From NCBI GenBank assembly GCA_030619615.1, contig JAUXBC010000014.1, positions 1 to 12,681 of the forward strand: DNA of 12,681 nt. Direction: 5' to 3'. Positions 1 through 7,481 of the stretch are shown here, one piece after another. Within the stretch, counting starts at the first letter, position 1, and every line of letters starts with the position of its first letter. The position numbers were made by a program, and so were the translations under genes. This DNA is from Dehalococcoidia bacterium. Its GTDB lineage: Bacteria; Chloroflexota; Dehalococcoidia; E44-bin15. The notes beneath the pieces are model-generated. The model saw nothing but the letters and a program-made list of their open reading frames with translations, was not told where the DNA came from and searched no databases.

Positions 1-2
1 GC

Positions 3-110
3 GAATACCAGCGCACCCTCGAGGGTGAGGAAACCAAGGACTGCCGCTACGGCCAGTGCAAAGCGTGCGGGCTCGAGCAATGGCACCCCTCATGCCAGAT
101 GAGGCAGTGA
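3..110 (+). CDS. C-terminal end of a radical SAM protein (partial, 5' end outside window)
   Basis: An open frame enters from the left edge and gives 35 residues before a TGA stop. The visible tail has the pattern YQRTLEGEETKDCR, then CKACG, with further Cys and His residues. From memory, this resembles the extreme C-terminus of B12-binding radical SAM proteins of the TIGR03960/DUF2344 type, which end with an E-R-x-L-x-G-E-x-T-x-D-C-R segment and a small Cys cluster. The SAM-binding CxxxCxxC core lies outside the window, so the assignment rests on the tail alone. Codon phase and the Cys-rich end make this the only believable frame at the left edge. The gene converges on the minus-strand hydrolase, leaving 95 bp between the two stop codons. 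Confidence 0.6.
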   Translation, partial: EYQRTLEGEETKDCRYGQCKACGLEQWHPSCQMRQ

Positions 111-205
111 CAAAATCCCCTTGACATCCCCAACCTTCTCACTCATGATCTCAGCCAATTCATTGGTTCAACCAGATAGATAAATCAATGGCACATGCAA
201 AACAA

Positions 206-892
206 TCAGAGGCTTTTCAGAAATTCATCGATGGCCCTATTTACCTCTTCGGGCTTCTCTGCGAAAACCATATGGGTGCCCCCGGAGACGATCACATCCC
301 TCGCCCCCTCGATCCTGTCGGCAAGGTATTTGGTATATTTAGGTGGGGTCATTATATCTTCGCTGCCACAGAGAGCCAGCGTGGGCAGCTTTATCTCCTG
401 CACCCGATCTATGATGTCGAACCTATCGCAGCAGTGCAAATCGTTGAGGAATGCCGCAGGGCCGTTTTCATAAGCCCTCCTCCTGAGCACCTCTACCAGC
501 TCCGGGTCGATGAGTTCCCATAATATTTTCAAGAACTCCTCGAGGATGCTTGGGTCATCGATGGCCTTCTCCAGCATCTCGAGGTACATAGGATGCACCC
601 GCAGCCTGGCCCCTGAGCCGATGGAGATAATCCCCTTCAGGTCCTGGGGATACTTCAGGGCGTAGAGCAGGACGATTCCCCCTCCCAGCGAGTGACCCGC
701 CAGAACAACGTCGCTATAGTCCTTCTGATGAATGTATCCCCTGAGCCATTCTACATAGTCGTCAATGCTGGTGCGCAGCTCGCCCTCAGGGTGGCCGGGG
801 AGGTCGATGGCCTCGGCATCGGGGAAATGCCTCGTCTGATACTGCCATGCCTCCTTCGAGCCCCCGGAGCCATGGATGAAGATGAGCTTCAC
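206..892 (-). CDS. Alpha/beta hydrolase, small serine hydrolase
   Basis: A complete 228-residue alpha/beta-hydrolase fold enzyme, probably cytoplasmic since no signal peptide is visible. The oxyanion-hole motif HGSGG is at residues 7-11. The nucleophile elbow GHSLGG is at 66-71 with Ser68 as nucleophile. The acid is probably Asp179 in GSEDIMTPP, and the catalytic His is His207 in GGTHM. The length suits a minimal core with a short helical lid (about 100-160). The substrate cannot be told from sequence; esterase, lipase-like or C-C hydrolase roles are all possible. The start is GTG, with AGGTGA (complement of 898-903) 5 nt upstream as Shine-Dalgarno. It is last in the run of minus-strand genes, 168 bp after the SDR gene, with palindromic repeats between them, so it may be transcribed separately. 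Confidence 0.88.
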   Translation of the reverse strand: MKLIFIHGSGGSKEAWQYQTRHFPDAEAIDLPGHPEGELRTSIDDYVEWLRGYIHQKDYSDVVLAGHSLGGGIVLLYALKYPQDLKGIISIGSGARLRVHPMYLEMLEKAIDDPSILEEFLKILWELIDPELVEVLRRRAYENGPAAFLNDLHCCDRFDIIDRVQEIKLPTLALCGSEDIMTPPKYTKYLADRIEGARDVIVSGGTHMVFAEKPEEVNRAIDEFLKSL

Positions 893-930
893 GATTTATC
901 ACCTTTAACATTAAATCTAGGCGTAACCGT

Positions 931-968
931 TCACCAACCCTCTCCCTCGAAGGGAGAGGGAGTGGGTG
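931..968. repeat. GC-rich palindromic repeat (REP/MITE-like), copy 1
   Basis: A perfect 10-bp inverted repeat, CCCTCTCCCT (938-947) and AGGGAGAGGG (951-960), is separated by a 3-nt loop. Outer imperfect arms extend it (CACC at 932-935 against GGGTGA at 963-968). It is followed by repeated GGGTGAG/GGTGAG words. Sequences of this look are common as dispersed intergenic repeats in bacterial genomes. Here it sits between two genes on the same strand and could form a strong hairpin in the transcript. Confidence 0.6.
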
Positions 969-1006
969 AGGGTGAGCTTCCCTATCAGGACTTTCCCCCT
1001 CCCCCT

Positions 1007-1034
1007 ATCCCCCTCCCTCCAGGGGAGGGGGGAT
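1007..1034. repeat. GC-rich palindromic repeat, copy 2
   Basis: A second imperfect inverted repeat: a C-rich arm with a CCCCCTCCC core (about 1007-1018) faces a G-rich arm GGGGAGGGGGGAT (1022-1034), with one bulge. It lies about 50 bp from the first palindrome and just after the SDR stop codon in transcription order. It could act as a hairpin at the 3' end of the SDR transcript, although no T-run follows on either strand. Confidence 0.5.
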
Positions 1035-1060
1035 TGCAGTCAGCGGGTGAAAGATGAAAG

Positions 1061-1822
1061 TTAGGCTAAAGTGCCCCCGTCGACATATATGGTCTGCCCT
1101 GTGATGTAGCTTGAGGCGTCGGAGGCGAGGAACAGGGCCACCGATACGATGTCCTCGGGCTCGGCGATGCGGCCCAGAGGGATTCCGGCCACGATGGCCT
1201 TCAGAGCCTCGGGATTGCCCCATATGGGCTCGCTGAATCCCGTCCTCACCACGCCCGGTCCGATGGCGTTAACTCGGATGTTGTGGCGTGCTAGGTCTGC
1301 TGCCAGGAGCTTAGTAAGCATGACCACACCAGCCTTGGATATACTGTAGGCCCCCAGCAGTGGGGATGCCTCCGCTGCGGCAGTTGAGGCCATATTGATT
1401 ATATTCCCCTTCTTCCTCTCTATCATCACCTTTGCCGCAGCCTGGCTGCAAAGATAATAACCCTTCAGACCAACATTCATCACCTTATCCCAGCCATCCT
1501 CTCGAAGCTCGATGAGGGGACGCATAATGTTCATTGCGGCGTTATTAACCAGGATGTCGATGGTGCCAAATTCTTCCACCGTCTTCGCCACCAGGTTATC
1601 GACATCGCTTTTTAGGGCAATATTGGTCTCCACTGCCAATGAGCGCCTGCCCAGAGCTCGAATCTCCTCGGCGACCTTCTCTAGATCGGAGAGGGTCCTG
1701 CTGCATATCACCACATCGGCGCCCGCCTCGGCAAAGCCCAGAGCGATCGCCCTCCCAATCCCTCGGCTTGACCCGGTGACGATGGCCACCTTGCCCTCTA
1801 GGGATAACCTTGGCACAGTCAT
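1061..1822 (-). CDS. SDR-family oxidoreductase (FabG-like)
   Basis: A 253-residue classical short-chain dehydrogenase/reductase. The Rossmann dinucleotide motif TGSSRGIG is at 16-23, NNAA at 93-96, and the active-site set is Asn116, Ser146, Tyr159 and Lys163. The C-terminal SSYITGQTIYVDGGT motif is typical of the family. Ser-Arg after beta-2 (41-42), with no Asp there, suggests NADP(H). The nearest family names are 3-oxoacyl-ACP reductase (FabG) or sugar/alcohol dehydrogenase; the substrate is not predictable. The ATG start has AGGAGGT (complement of 1829-1835) 6 nt upstream. It lies 90 bp after another SDR gene but is clearly not a recent duplicate: the coenzyme motif, loop lengths and tail all differ. 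Confidence 0.93.
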   Translation of the reverse strand: MTVPRLSLEGKVAIVTGSSRGIGRAIALGFAEAGADVVICSRTLSDLEKVAEEIRALGRRSLAVETNIALKSDVDNLVAKTVEEFGTIDILVNNAAMNIMRPLIELREDGWDKVMNVGLKGYYLCSQAAAKVMIERKKGNIINMASTAAAEASPLLGAYSISKAGVVMLTKLLAADLARHNIRVNAIGPGVVRTGFSEPIWGNPEALKAIVAGIPLGRIAEPEDIVSVALFLASDASSYITGQTIYVDGGTLA

Positions 1823-1847
1823 CTTCTCACCTCCTTATCTGGCGAAG

Positions 1848-1856
1848 AGTATAACA
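1848..1856 (-). promoter_or_regulatory. Extended -10 promoter candidate for the downstream SDR gene
   Basis: On the minus strand TGTTATACT is an extended -10 element (TGn followed by TATACT). No good -35 box lies at 16-18 bp. The predicted transcription start near 1841 would give a leader of about 19 nt containing the AGGAGGT ribosome site. It would allow this SDR gene to be expressed independently of the SDR gene upstream. Confidence 0.45.
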
Positions 1857-1912
1857 CAAGAAGATGGGGTGAGCATATAAGCCCAGCCCCAAAGCAGAAC
1901 CGAAAACGGTAT

Positions 1913-2734
1913 CTAAATCACCGTCCCGCCATTGGGGCTTATTACTTGTCCCACCATAAAGCTTGACTCATCTGAGGCCAGGAAGACAGCTACGGGGGCA
2001 ATCTCCTCGGTGGTGCCTAGCCTGCCCAGGGGGGTGCGAACAATCACACTCCTCAGCATCTCTGGCGGCAGCGCCGCGATCAAGCCCGGTGTATTAATGA
2101 AACCAGGGGCGATGGCATTGACATAAACCCCTCTTCCGATGACCTCGACAGCCACCGATTTGGTAAAGGCGATGATGCCACCCTTGGCTGCCGAGTAATC
2201 CGGGCTGCTGGCGCAGGAGCCCGACATCCCGCAGATGGAGGCTATATTGATGATCTTCCCATAGCCCTTATCCTCCATGATGTTGAGCGCCTCCCTGGTG
2301 CAATAGAAGGTGCCACAGAGATGAACATCTATCATCCTCTGCCACTCTTCGTCGGTCATATACCTTGTCGCCTCCAGCGACATCTTCACCACCCCGGTAG
2401 TCGCCATCTGCTTCAGGTATTTGGGGAAATTGTCCTTAACCTTGTCGGTTATCTTGAAGATCCCGGCATTGTTCACCAGGATGTCCAGGGTACCGAACCT
2501 CTCCAGCAGCTTGGAGAACATGTCCTTTACTTCCTGGCTGGAGGAGACATCCGCCTTGACCCCAAAGCCCTCGCCCCCAAGTTTTCTTATCTCCTCCAGC
2601 GTAACCTCAATGTCGTCGGCGTGCACATCGTTGACCGCTACCTTGGCTCCTTCCCTGGCAAAGGCGAGGGCTATTGCTTTGCCGATGCCAGAGCCGGCGC
2701 CGGTTACCAGCGCCACCCTGTCTTCAAGTTTCAT
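1913..2734 (-). CDS. SDR-family oxidoreductase with a ~30-residue insertion
   Basis: A 273-residue classical SDR. TGAGSGIG is at 11-18, NNAG at 88-91, Ser166, and YSAAK at 180-184. The C-terminus SSFMVGQVISPNGGT matches the family. Asp36 at the end of beta-2 suggests preference for NAD(H) over NADP(H). Between NNAG and the helix-4 region (MTDEEWQRMIDVHLCG) there is an extra segment of roughly 30 residues (about 95-126), rich in Lys and Met, which makes the protein longer than the usual 245-255. This insertion lies near the substrate pocket and may cover it. The ATG start has an AAAGGGG-like ribosome site about 5 nt upstream. The gene follows the glycosidase by 54 bp on the same strand. The substrate is unknown. 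Confidence 0.92.
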   Translation of the reverse strand: MKLEDRVALVTGAGSGIGKAIALAFAREGAKVAVNDVHADDIEVTLEEIRKLGGEGFGVKADVSSSQEVKDMFSKLLERFGTLDILVNNAGIFKITDKVKDNFPKYLKQMATTGVVKMSLEATRYMTDEEWQRMIDVHLCGTFYCTREALNIMEDKGYGKIINIASICGMSGSCASSPDYSAAKGGIIAFTKSVAVEVIGRGVYVNAIAPGFINTPGLIAALPPEMLRSVIVRTPLGRLGTTEEIAPVAVFLASDESSFMVGQVISPNGGTVI

Positions 2735-2788
2735 GAGACCCCTTTCTTCCCTTTAGTAGAATCTAGATGCGGAGAGCTGAACTGCTCC

Positions 2789-4261
2789 CTACCATCTCTC
2801 CATATCGCCAACCATGATCAGAACCAGGGTAGACCAGCCATAATTACAGGCTCCGCCGCCTTTTCCCGTTTGCGAATGGTAAGACTCGCGAAATCCCTCT
2901 TTTCGAACCAGTTGGTAGGTCTTTATAGTTATCTCGTCAGCTATCTGATTGTACTCCTCCCTGTGTTCAGGGAAACGCAGCGCTTGCTTTCGAAGCCCTG
3001 CGGCGATATACCAATTGGGGTAGACCCAGGTCTGGAGACCTCGCCAGAGATACTGATCCCCTTCTTCTTGTGAGCTAGCAGGCTCGGCTGGTATAGGATA
3101 CTCTGTCCAAAATTCCTCGGGATTCAGGAGATGCTCCTGAACCAATCTCTCCACCTGAGACTGGCTGATACCATCTAGAATAAGGGGCATTAGAGAGGAA
3201 ACGGTGCTCACCTTTAGTTGCCTTTCCTCGCCGTGCCTTGCATCCAGGCTATAGAACAGCCCTGTCTCCTCATCATACATTTTTTCGAGCACCGACCTCT
3301 CCACCAATTCAGCCCTCTCTTGGAAAAGCTCAGCCTCCTCTTCTTCACCAACGATAGCACAAAGACGGCTCAGCGAGAATAGATTCTGGGCGTAGATGCA
3401 GTTGAAGAGCAGGTCCTCGACCACGAAGTCATCGCTGGCAAGGGTTCGATCTATGTCCCAGTGCATCAGCCAGTGTTTGAGCACTAGCCTCACTATCGGT
3501 CCTCGCCAGGCAGGTTTTGCGGTGGACTCGCCGTAGACGATCTCATATTCGGGGCTTCCATCTTTTGATTCCCAGGAGCTGATGATCTCCACCAGCCCAT
3601 CTCCATCGCTATCGCGCACTCCCTCCAAATATAAGTAGTAGCTCTTTAGATTGGGCAGGACCCTCTTCAGAAAATCTATATCTCCGCTTTCCTGGTAGAT
3701 ATGCTCTACAGCTTCGGCTAAAGACGGGGGCTGAAGATAGGGCGAGGTATAGTTTGAGGGGTAGAGCCACTGAAGAAACCTATCCACCCAGTGCATCCTT
3801 TCACCGTTCCAGATCATGTGGGGGATGAATCCATCCTCCCCCTGGGCGTAAAGCAGGCTCTCGATCTCCTCCTCTGCCAGCTCCGGATCGAGATGGGAAA
3901 GCACCATAGCATGGGCACAAGAATCCCAAAAGAATTGATGAGGATAGCACTCCCGCCAGGGCGCTCCCAGATACCACCATATATTCCATAACCAGTGGAG
4001 CCATCGCGGCATCCCCTCAGGATAATCTATGGAGGGAGGGAGGGAAGGAGCATGATAAATAGAGATTTGGCTATCACCTTTCCAGCCCCGCACCTCGACC
4101 ACCTTGTTCCTCTCAAGATTATGCTCCACCTCCTCCCTTAGCCAATCTAGGTCTATTTCTTCGTCCCTATTGGCAGGGGGATAGGCAAAGGCCGTCACCA
4201 ATGGCATGAAAAGGAGGAGCATTAGGAGCAGGGCAAGGGTTAGAAAGGCAGTCCTTTTCAT
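2789..4261 (-). CDS. Secreted GH63/MGH1-like glycoside hydrolase ((alpha/alpha)6 barrel)
   Basis: A 490-residue protein from the chosen ATG. It has an N-terminal signal peptide (KR, then a Leu/Met-rich segment ending AFA before YPP) and so is exported. The rest matches (alpha/alpha)6-barrel glucosidases of the GH63 / mannosylglycerate-hydrolase-like group. Positions here count from a GTG 39 nt further upstream; subtract 13 for the chosen start. FFWDSCAH is at 123-130, QGEDGFIPHMIW at 153-164, WESKDGSPEY at 243-252 (Asp247 the likely general acid), WVYPNWYIAAG at 425-435, and FRESYHSQTG plus NYGWS at 470-490 (Glu472 the likely base). The substrate is probably a small alpha-glucoside or mannoside, but this is not determined. 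The open frame extends to GTG 4300, which would put residues before the signal peptide and overlap marC; the ATG is 7 nt after the marC stop, suggesting translational coupling, as no clear Shine-Dalgarno is seen. Confidence 0.82.
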   Translation of the reverse strand: MKRTAFLTLALLLMLLLFMPLVTAFAYPPANRDEEIDLDWLREEVEHNLERNKVVEVRGWKGDSQISIYHAPSLPPSIDYPEGMPRWLHWLWNIWWYLGAPWRECYPHQFFWDSCAHAMVLSHLDPELAEEEIESLLYAQGEDGFIPHMIWNGERMHWVDRFLQWLYPSNYTSPYLQPPSLAEAVEHIYQESGDIDFLKRVLPNLKSYYLYLEGVRDSDGDGLVEIISSWESKDGSPEYEIVYGESTAKPAWRGPIVRLVLKHWLMHWDIDRTLASDDFVVEDLLFNCIYAQNLFSLSRLCAIVGEEEEAELFQERAELVERSVLEKMYDEETGLFYSLDARHGEERQLKVSTVSSLMPLILDGISQSQVERLVQEHLLNPEEFWTEYPIPAEPASSQEEGDQYLWRGLQTWVYPNWYIAAGLRKQALRFPEHREEYNQIADEITIKTYQLVRKEGFRESYHSQTGKGGGACNYGWSTLVLIMVGDMERW

Positions 4262-4268
4262 ATTTTGA

Positions 4269-4883
4269 TTACAGCGCCAATATCCCCAAAACGCCTTCAC
4301 GGATCATCTTCACCGCAATGGCGGCGAGGAGCAGCATGGCGATCTTGGATGCTGCTCTCAGCCCTCCCTTCCCCATAAAGTTCGCCACCCTGTTTGCCTG
4401 AGCAAAGAGAAGCCAGGCAATGGCCAGATTGAGCACAAAGGAGATTATCACCACACTTATCCCCACAACGCCTTCAATGGAATAACGGTCAATGAGGAGA
4501 AGAAGAGTGGTGAGCACCGCGGGCCCCACTACTAATGGGGTGCCTATAGGGACAACCCCGACCATGTCCTCAGGAGCGGCAATCTGGGGCGCCCTCCTCT
4601 CAGTTAGCAGCTCCCTTATTGCCAATATTAGGAGGATCAGCCCACCAGCGACCAAGAAGTCAGCGACCTCGATGCCGATGAGCAAGAAGACGATCTTTCC
4701 TAAAGCAATGAACCCCAGCCCGAGCCCCAAGGCGGTGATCATGGCCTGGCGCACCATCCTGGTGCGCTCTGCAGCCGTCATATGTTCGCTTAGCCCCAGG
4801 ACAATGGGCAAGGTGCCAATTGCGTCCATGGCAACAAAGATGGGGATAAAGGTCAAAAGCAGATGTTCAAAGAAGCTGGCCAT
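4269..4883 (-). CDS. MarC family integral membrane protein
   Basis: A 204-residue, very hydrophobic protein with about six membrane segments (roughly 8-30, 48-68, 72-92, 112-132, 136-162, 178-203). Two half-repeat motifs typical of the MarC/UPF0056 family are present: DAIGTLPI at 20-27 and GTPLVVGP at 114-121. These are proline/glycine re-entrant-like signatures in equivalent places of the two halves. It sits in the cytoplasmic membrane. Despite the name (multiple antibiotic resistance locus), the transport function of the family is unsettled. The ATG is 23 bp beyond the gyrA stop, with only GGAG immediately before it, so coupling to gyrA translation or a weak site is likely. It is followed almost directly by the glycosidase gene. 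Confidence 0.9.
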   Translation of the reverse strand: MASFFEHLLLTFIPIFVAMDAIGTLPIVLGLSEHMTAAERTRMVRQAMITALGLGLGFIALGKIVFLLIGIEVADFLVAGGLILLILAIRELLTERRAPQIAAPEDMVGVVPIGTPLVVGPAVLTTLLLLIDRYSIEGVVGISVVIISFVLNLAIAWLLFAQANRVANFMGKGGLRAASKIAMLLLAAIAVKMIREGVLGILAL

Positions 4884-4906
4884 GCTCCATCAATAGGGGT
4901 CTCTCT

Positions 4907-7342
4907 TCAAGGGCGTTTCGCCCCTTCTTCAAGGCAAGCGATAGCGACCACCGCATCCCCCTCATCGGGCTTCATAAGGCTTGCCCCTCTTCTAATCCTC
5001 CCCTGAACCGGGATGTTATCCACCCGCATGCGGATGATGACCCCCTGAGCGGTGAGGAACATCACCTCATCGGAGGGGTGGACAACACGCGCGGCGACGA
5101 TCCTTCCTGTCTTCAAACTAAGGCTCTTTATCCCGCTGCCCCCGCGGGCCTGTCTGCGATAAGCGGCCAGTGAGGTGCGCTTGCCAAAGCCATCTTTGGT
5201 AACTACCAGCAGGCAAGCGTCAGGGGAGACGATGTCCATAGCCACCACACGATCGTCGGGGGCGAGATGGATGGCGCGCACCCCGCCGCTGGCTCGGGAG
5301 GCAGCCCTGAGCCTATCGATAGCAAACCTGATCGCCCGCCCCCTTTCGCTCATTAACACTATTTCGTCCTCTTGATGAGCTACCTTTGCCGCGATGAGTT
5401 CGTCGTCTTTCTTAAGGTCCATAGCGATGAGGCCGCTACTTCTCACCGAGGCGAACTCACCGAGGGCGGTCTTCTTGATCTCTCCGGAGCGGGTAGCGAG
5501 CAGCATAAAGTCGCCTTCACCAAAGCTTGATACGCTGACAATCTCGGTCACCTGCTCCTTTTCATCCACGGAGATGAGTTTGATGAGCGGTGTTCCCTTA
5601 GCGGTTCGGGAGGTATCCTGTGGTATTCGGTAGCATTTTAGGGAAAGCACCTTCCCACCGGTGGTGAAGAAGAGCAGGGTATCAAGGGTATCAGCGACGA
5701 GGAGGAGACGCACCCCCTCAGCCTCTTGGGTAGCCACCCCTGTCGCGCCCCTGCCCCCTCTCTGCTGAAGCCTGTAGCTTTCGCTGGGCACTCGCTTAAT
5801 GTATCCCCTGTTCGTCAGGATAATCACCACCCTCTGATGGGGGATTAGATCCTCCTCCCTGAACTCCCCGGGCTCCTCTTCGATGATCTCTGTCCGCCGT
5901 GGGTCGCCATACTTAGCCTTCAACTCGCCCACCTCCTCCTTAACCAGAAAGAGGATCTTCCTCGGGTTTGCCAGGAGGTCCTCTAGGTAGGCGATAGTCT
6001 TGAGAACCTCGGTATACTCCTCGGCGACCTTTTTACGCTCTAGGGCGCTGAGGCGGCGCAGTTGCATATCAAGGATGGCCTGTGCTTGGGCCTGGGTCAG
6101 CTCAAAGTCCCTCATCAGATTTGACCGCGCCGCCTCAGCGCCCTGGGAATGGCGAATGGTGGCGATAACCTGGTCTAGCTGATCGAGGGCGATCTTCAGT
6201 CCTTCAAGGATGTGAGCCCTCTCCCTGGCATGGCGCAGCTCAAATTGGGAGCGACGAACAATGACATCGCGGCGAAAGTCGATGTATTGTTGGAGCGCTG
6301 TTTTAAGGCTAATCACCCTGGGCTGGCCATCGATCAGGGCTAGCATGTTGACAAAGAAGGCTGACTGCATGGTCGTATGCTTATAGAGGTTGTTGAGCAC
6401 CTGCTCCGGTTGGGCATCTCGCTTTAGGTCGATGACAATGCGCATCCCTTGCCTATCGGATTCGTCGCGAAGCTCGGCGATCCCCTCGATCCTTTTCCCC
6501 TTGGCCAAATCGGCGATTCTCTCCACCAGCGCTGCCTTGTTTACCTGGTAAGGGAGCTCGGTGACTACTATCTGGGAGCGTCCCTTGGACATCTCCTCGA
6601 TATCAGCCCTAGCCCTGACGACAATTCTGCCCCTTCCTGTGGTATAAGCGTTTTTGATCCCCTCACGACCAAAGATAATCCCTGCCGAGGGGAAATCTGG
6701 ACCGCCGATGAATTCGGTAAGCTCGTCCACAGTGGCTTCGGGGTTATCGATGAGATAGGAGATGGCATCACACACCTCAATGAGATTGTGGGGTGGAATG
6801 TTTGTCGCCATGCCAACAGCGATTCCTGAGGCACCATTCAAGAGTAGATTGGGCAGCCTGGCGGGAAGAACGGTGGGCTCCTTTAGGGAGCCATCGAAGT
6901 TTGGCGAGAGATCCACAGTACCCTTATCGATGTCAATGACCATCTCCTGGGCGATCTGGGAAAGGCGTGCCTCGGTATAGCGCATCGCCGCCGGGGGATC
7001 GTTATCCACGCTGCCAAAATTTCCCTGCCCATCGATGAGCATATACCTCAGGGAGAAGTCCTGGGCCATGCGCACCATAGCCTCATATACCGGGGCATCA
7101 CCATGGGGGTGGTATTTACCCAACACCTCGCCGACGATGCGGGCACTCTTCTTGTGGCTGGTGGTGTGACGGAGCCCTAACTCCTCCATGGCATAGAGAA
7201 TCCTTCGCTGCACCGGCTTCAAGCCATCGCGCACATCGGGCAAGGCGCGGGAGACGATAACGCTCATCGCATAGTCCAGATAGGAGCTCCTCATCTCCTC
7301 CTCAATGTCTACCGGCTTAACTGCCCCGATATCCATCTCCAT
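4907..7342 (-). CDS. gyrA: DNA gyrase subunit A
   Basis: DNA gyrase A, the DNA-cleaving and rejoining subunit of the type IIA topoisomerase that introduces negative supercoils; its partner GyrB is not in the window. The chosen ATG gives 811 residues, and the numbering then coincides with E. coli, with catalytic Tyr122 in AAMRYTEARLS. The order is the winged-helix/tower domain (KPVDIEEEMRSSYLDYAMSV near the start), the HPHGD region at 78-82, a coiled-coil gate (about 340-490), and a C-terminal pinwheel (about 500-800). A GyrA box QQRGGRG at 526-532 differs from the usual QRRGGKG at its second residue but supports gyrase rather than topoisomerase IV. The usual acidic tail is missing. AGGAAGG lies 4 nt before this ATG. 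The frame is open to a TTG at 7435, but that codon falls inside the -35 box, so the longer form is rejected. Confidence 0.96.
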   Translation of the reverse strand: MEMDIGAVKPVDIEEEMRSSYLDYAMSVIVSRALPDVRDGLKPVQRRILYAMEELGLRHTTSHKKSARIVGEVLGKYHPHGDAPVYEAMVRMAQDFSLRYMLIDGQGNFGSVDNDPPAAMRYTEARLSQIAQEMVIDIDKGTVDLSPNFDGSLKEPTVLPARLPNLLLNGASGIAVGMATNIPPHNLIEVCDAISYLIDNPEATVDELTEFIGGPDFPSAGIIFGREGIKNAYTTGRGRIVVRARADIEEMSKGRSQIVVTELPYQVNKAALVERIADLAKGKRIEGIAELRDESDRQGMRIVIDLKRDAQPEQVLNNLYKHTTMQSAFFVNMLALIDGQPRVISLKTALQQYIDFRRDVIVRRSQFELRHARERAHILEGLKIALDQLDQVIATIRHSQGAEAARSNLMRDFELTQAQAQAILDMQLRRLSALERKKVAEEYTEVLKTIAYLEDLLANPRKILFLVKEEVGELKAKYGDPRRTEIIEEEPGEFREEDLIPHQRVVIILTNRGYIKRVPSESYRLQQRGGRGATGVATQEAEGVRLLLVADTLDTLLFFTTGGKVLSLKCYRIPQDTSRTAKGTPLIKLISVDEKEQVTEIVSVSSFGEGDFMLLATRSGEIKKTALGEFASVRSSGLIAMDLKKDDELIAAKVAHQEDEIVLMSERGRAIRFAIDRLRAASRASGGVRAIHLAPDDRVVAMDIVSPDACLLVVTKDGFGKRTSLAAYRRQARGGSGIKSLSLKTGRIVAARVVHPSDEVMFLTAQGVIIRMRVDNIPVQGRIRRGASLMKPDEGDAVVAIACLEEGAKRP

Positions 7343-7406
7343 AGAACCTTCCTCTGTTGAAACCATAAATAAAGCGGTACTTGGTGACGCAAGAATTCCC
7401 TGCAAA

Positions 7407-7435
7407 AGAATAACATGCTTCGCCAAGCTAGTCAA
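7407..7435 (-). promoter_or_regulatory. gyrA promoter (sigma70-like)
   Basis: On the minus strand the -35 is TTGACT (7430-7435) and the -10 is TATTCT (7407-7412), with a 17-bp spacer and an extended TGT just before the -10. The expected transcription start is near 7400, giving a leader of about 58 nt that ends with the AGGAAGG ribosome site and ATG at 7342. Two GAATTCC-containing direct repeats (7393-7405 and 7440-7454) bracket the element. Confidence 0.7.
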
Positions 7436-7481
7436 AGGGGAATTCCTGGGGCAATGCTATTTGTTTAGCTGCCGGGGAGGT

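Noticed and set aside
120..148. TTGACA-17 bp-CATGAT on the plus strand in the gap after the radical SAM tail
   Set aside because: It would read only antisense through the hydrolase gene. The plus-strand frames there (for example 188-523) lack coding character and a ribosome site, so it is probably chance.
154..168. Small inverted repeat AGCCAA/TTGGTT as terminator between convergent genes
   Set aside because: The stem is short with a G-T pair, and no T-run follows on either strand.
2321..3073. Long plus-strand open frame (250 codons) opposite the second SDR and the glycosidase
   Set aside because: It runs antisense across two well-supported genes and matches no recognisable family; it is a shadow of their codon usage.
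4262..4300. GTG at 4300 as start of the glycosidase
   Set aside because: It would place 13 residues with charged and aromatic side chains ahead of a normal signal peptide and overlap marC by 32 bp, with no ribosome site.
4907..4930. Hairpin AAGGGGCG/CGCCCTT at the gyrA stop as terminator
   Set aside because: It overlaps the last gyrA codons, has a bulge and no T-tract, and marC starts only 23 bp later.
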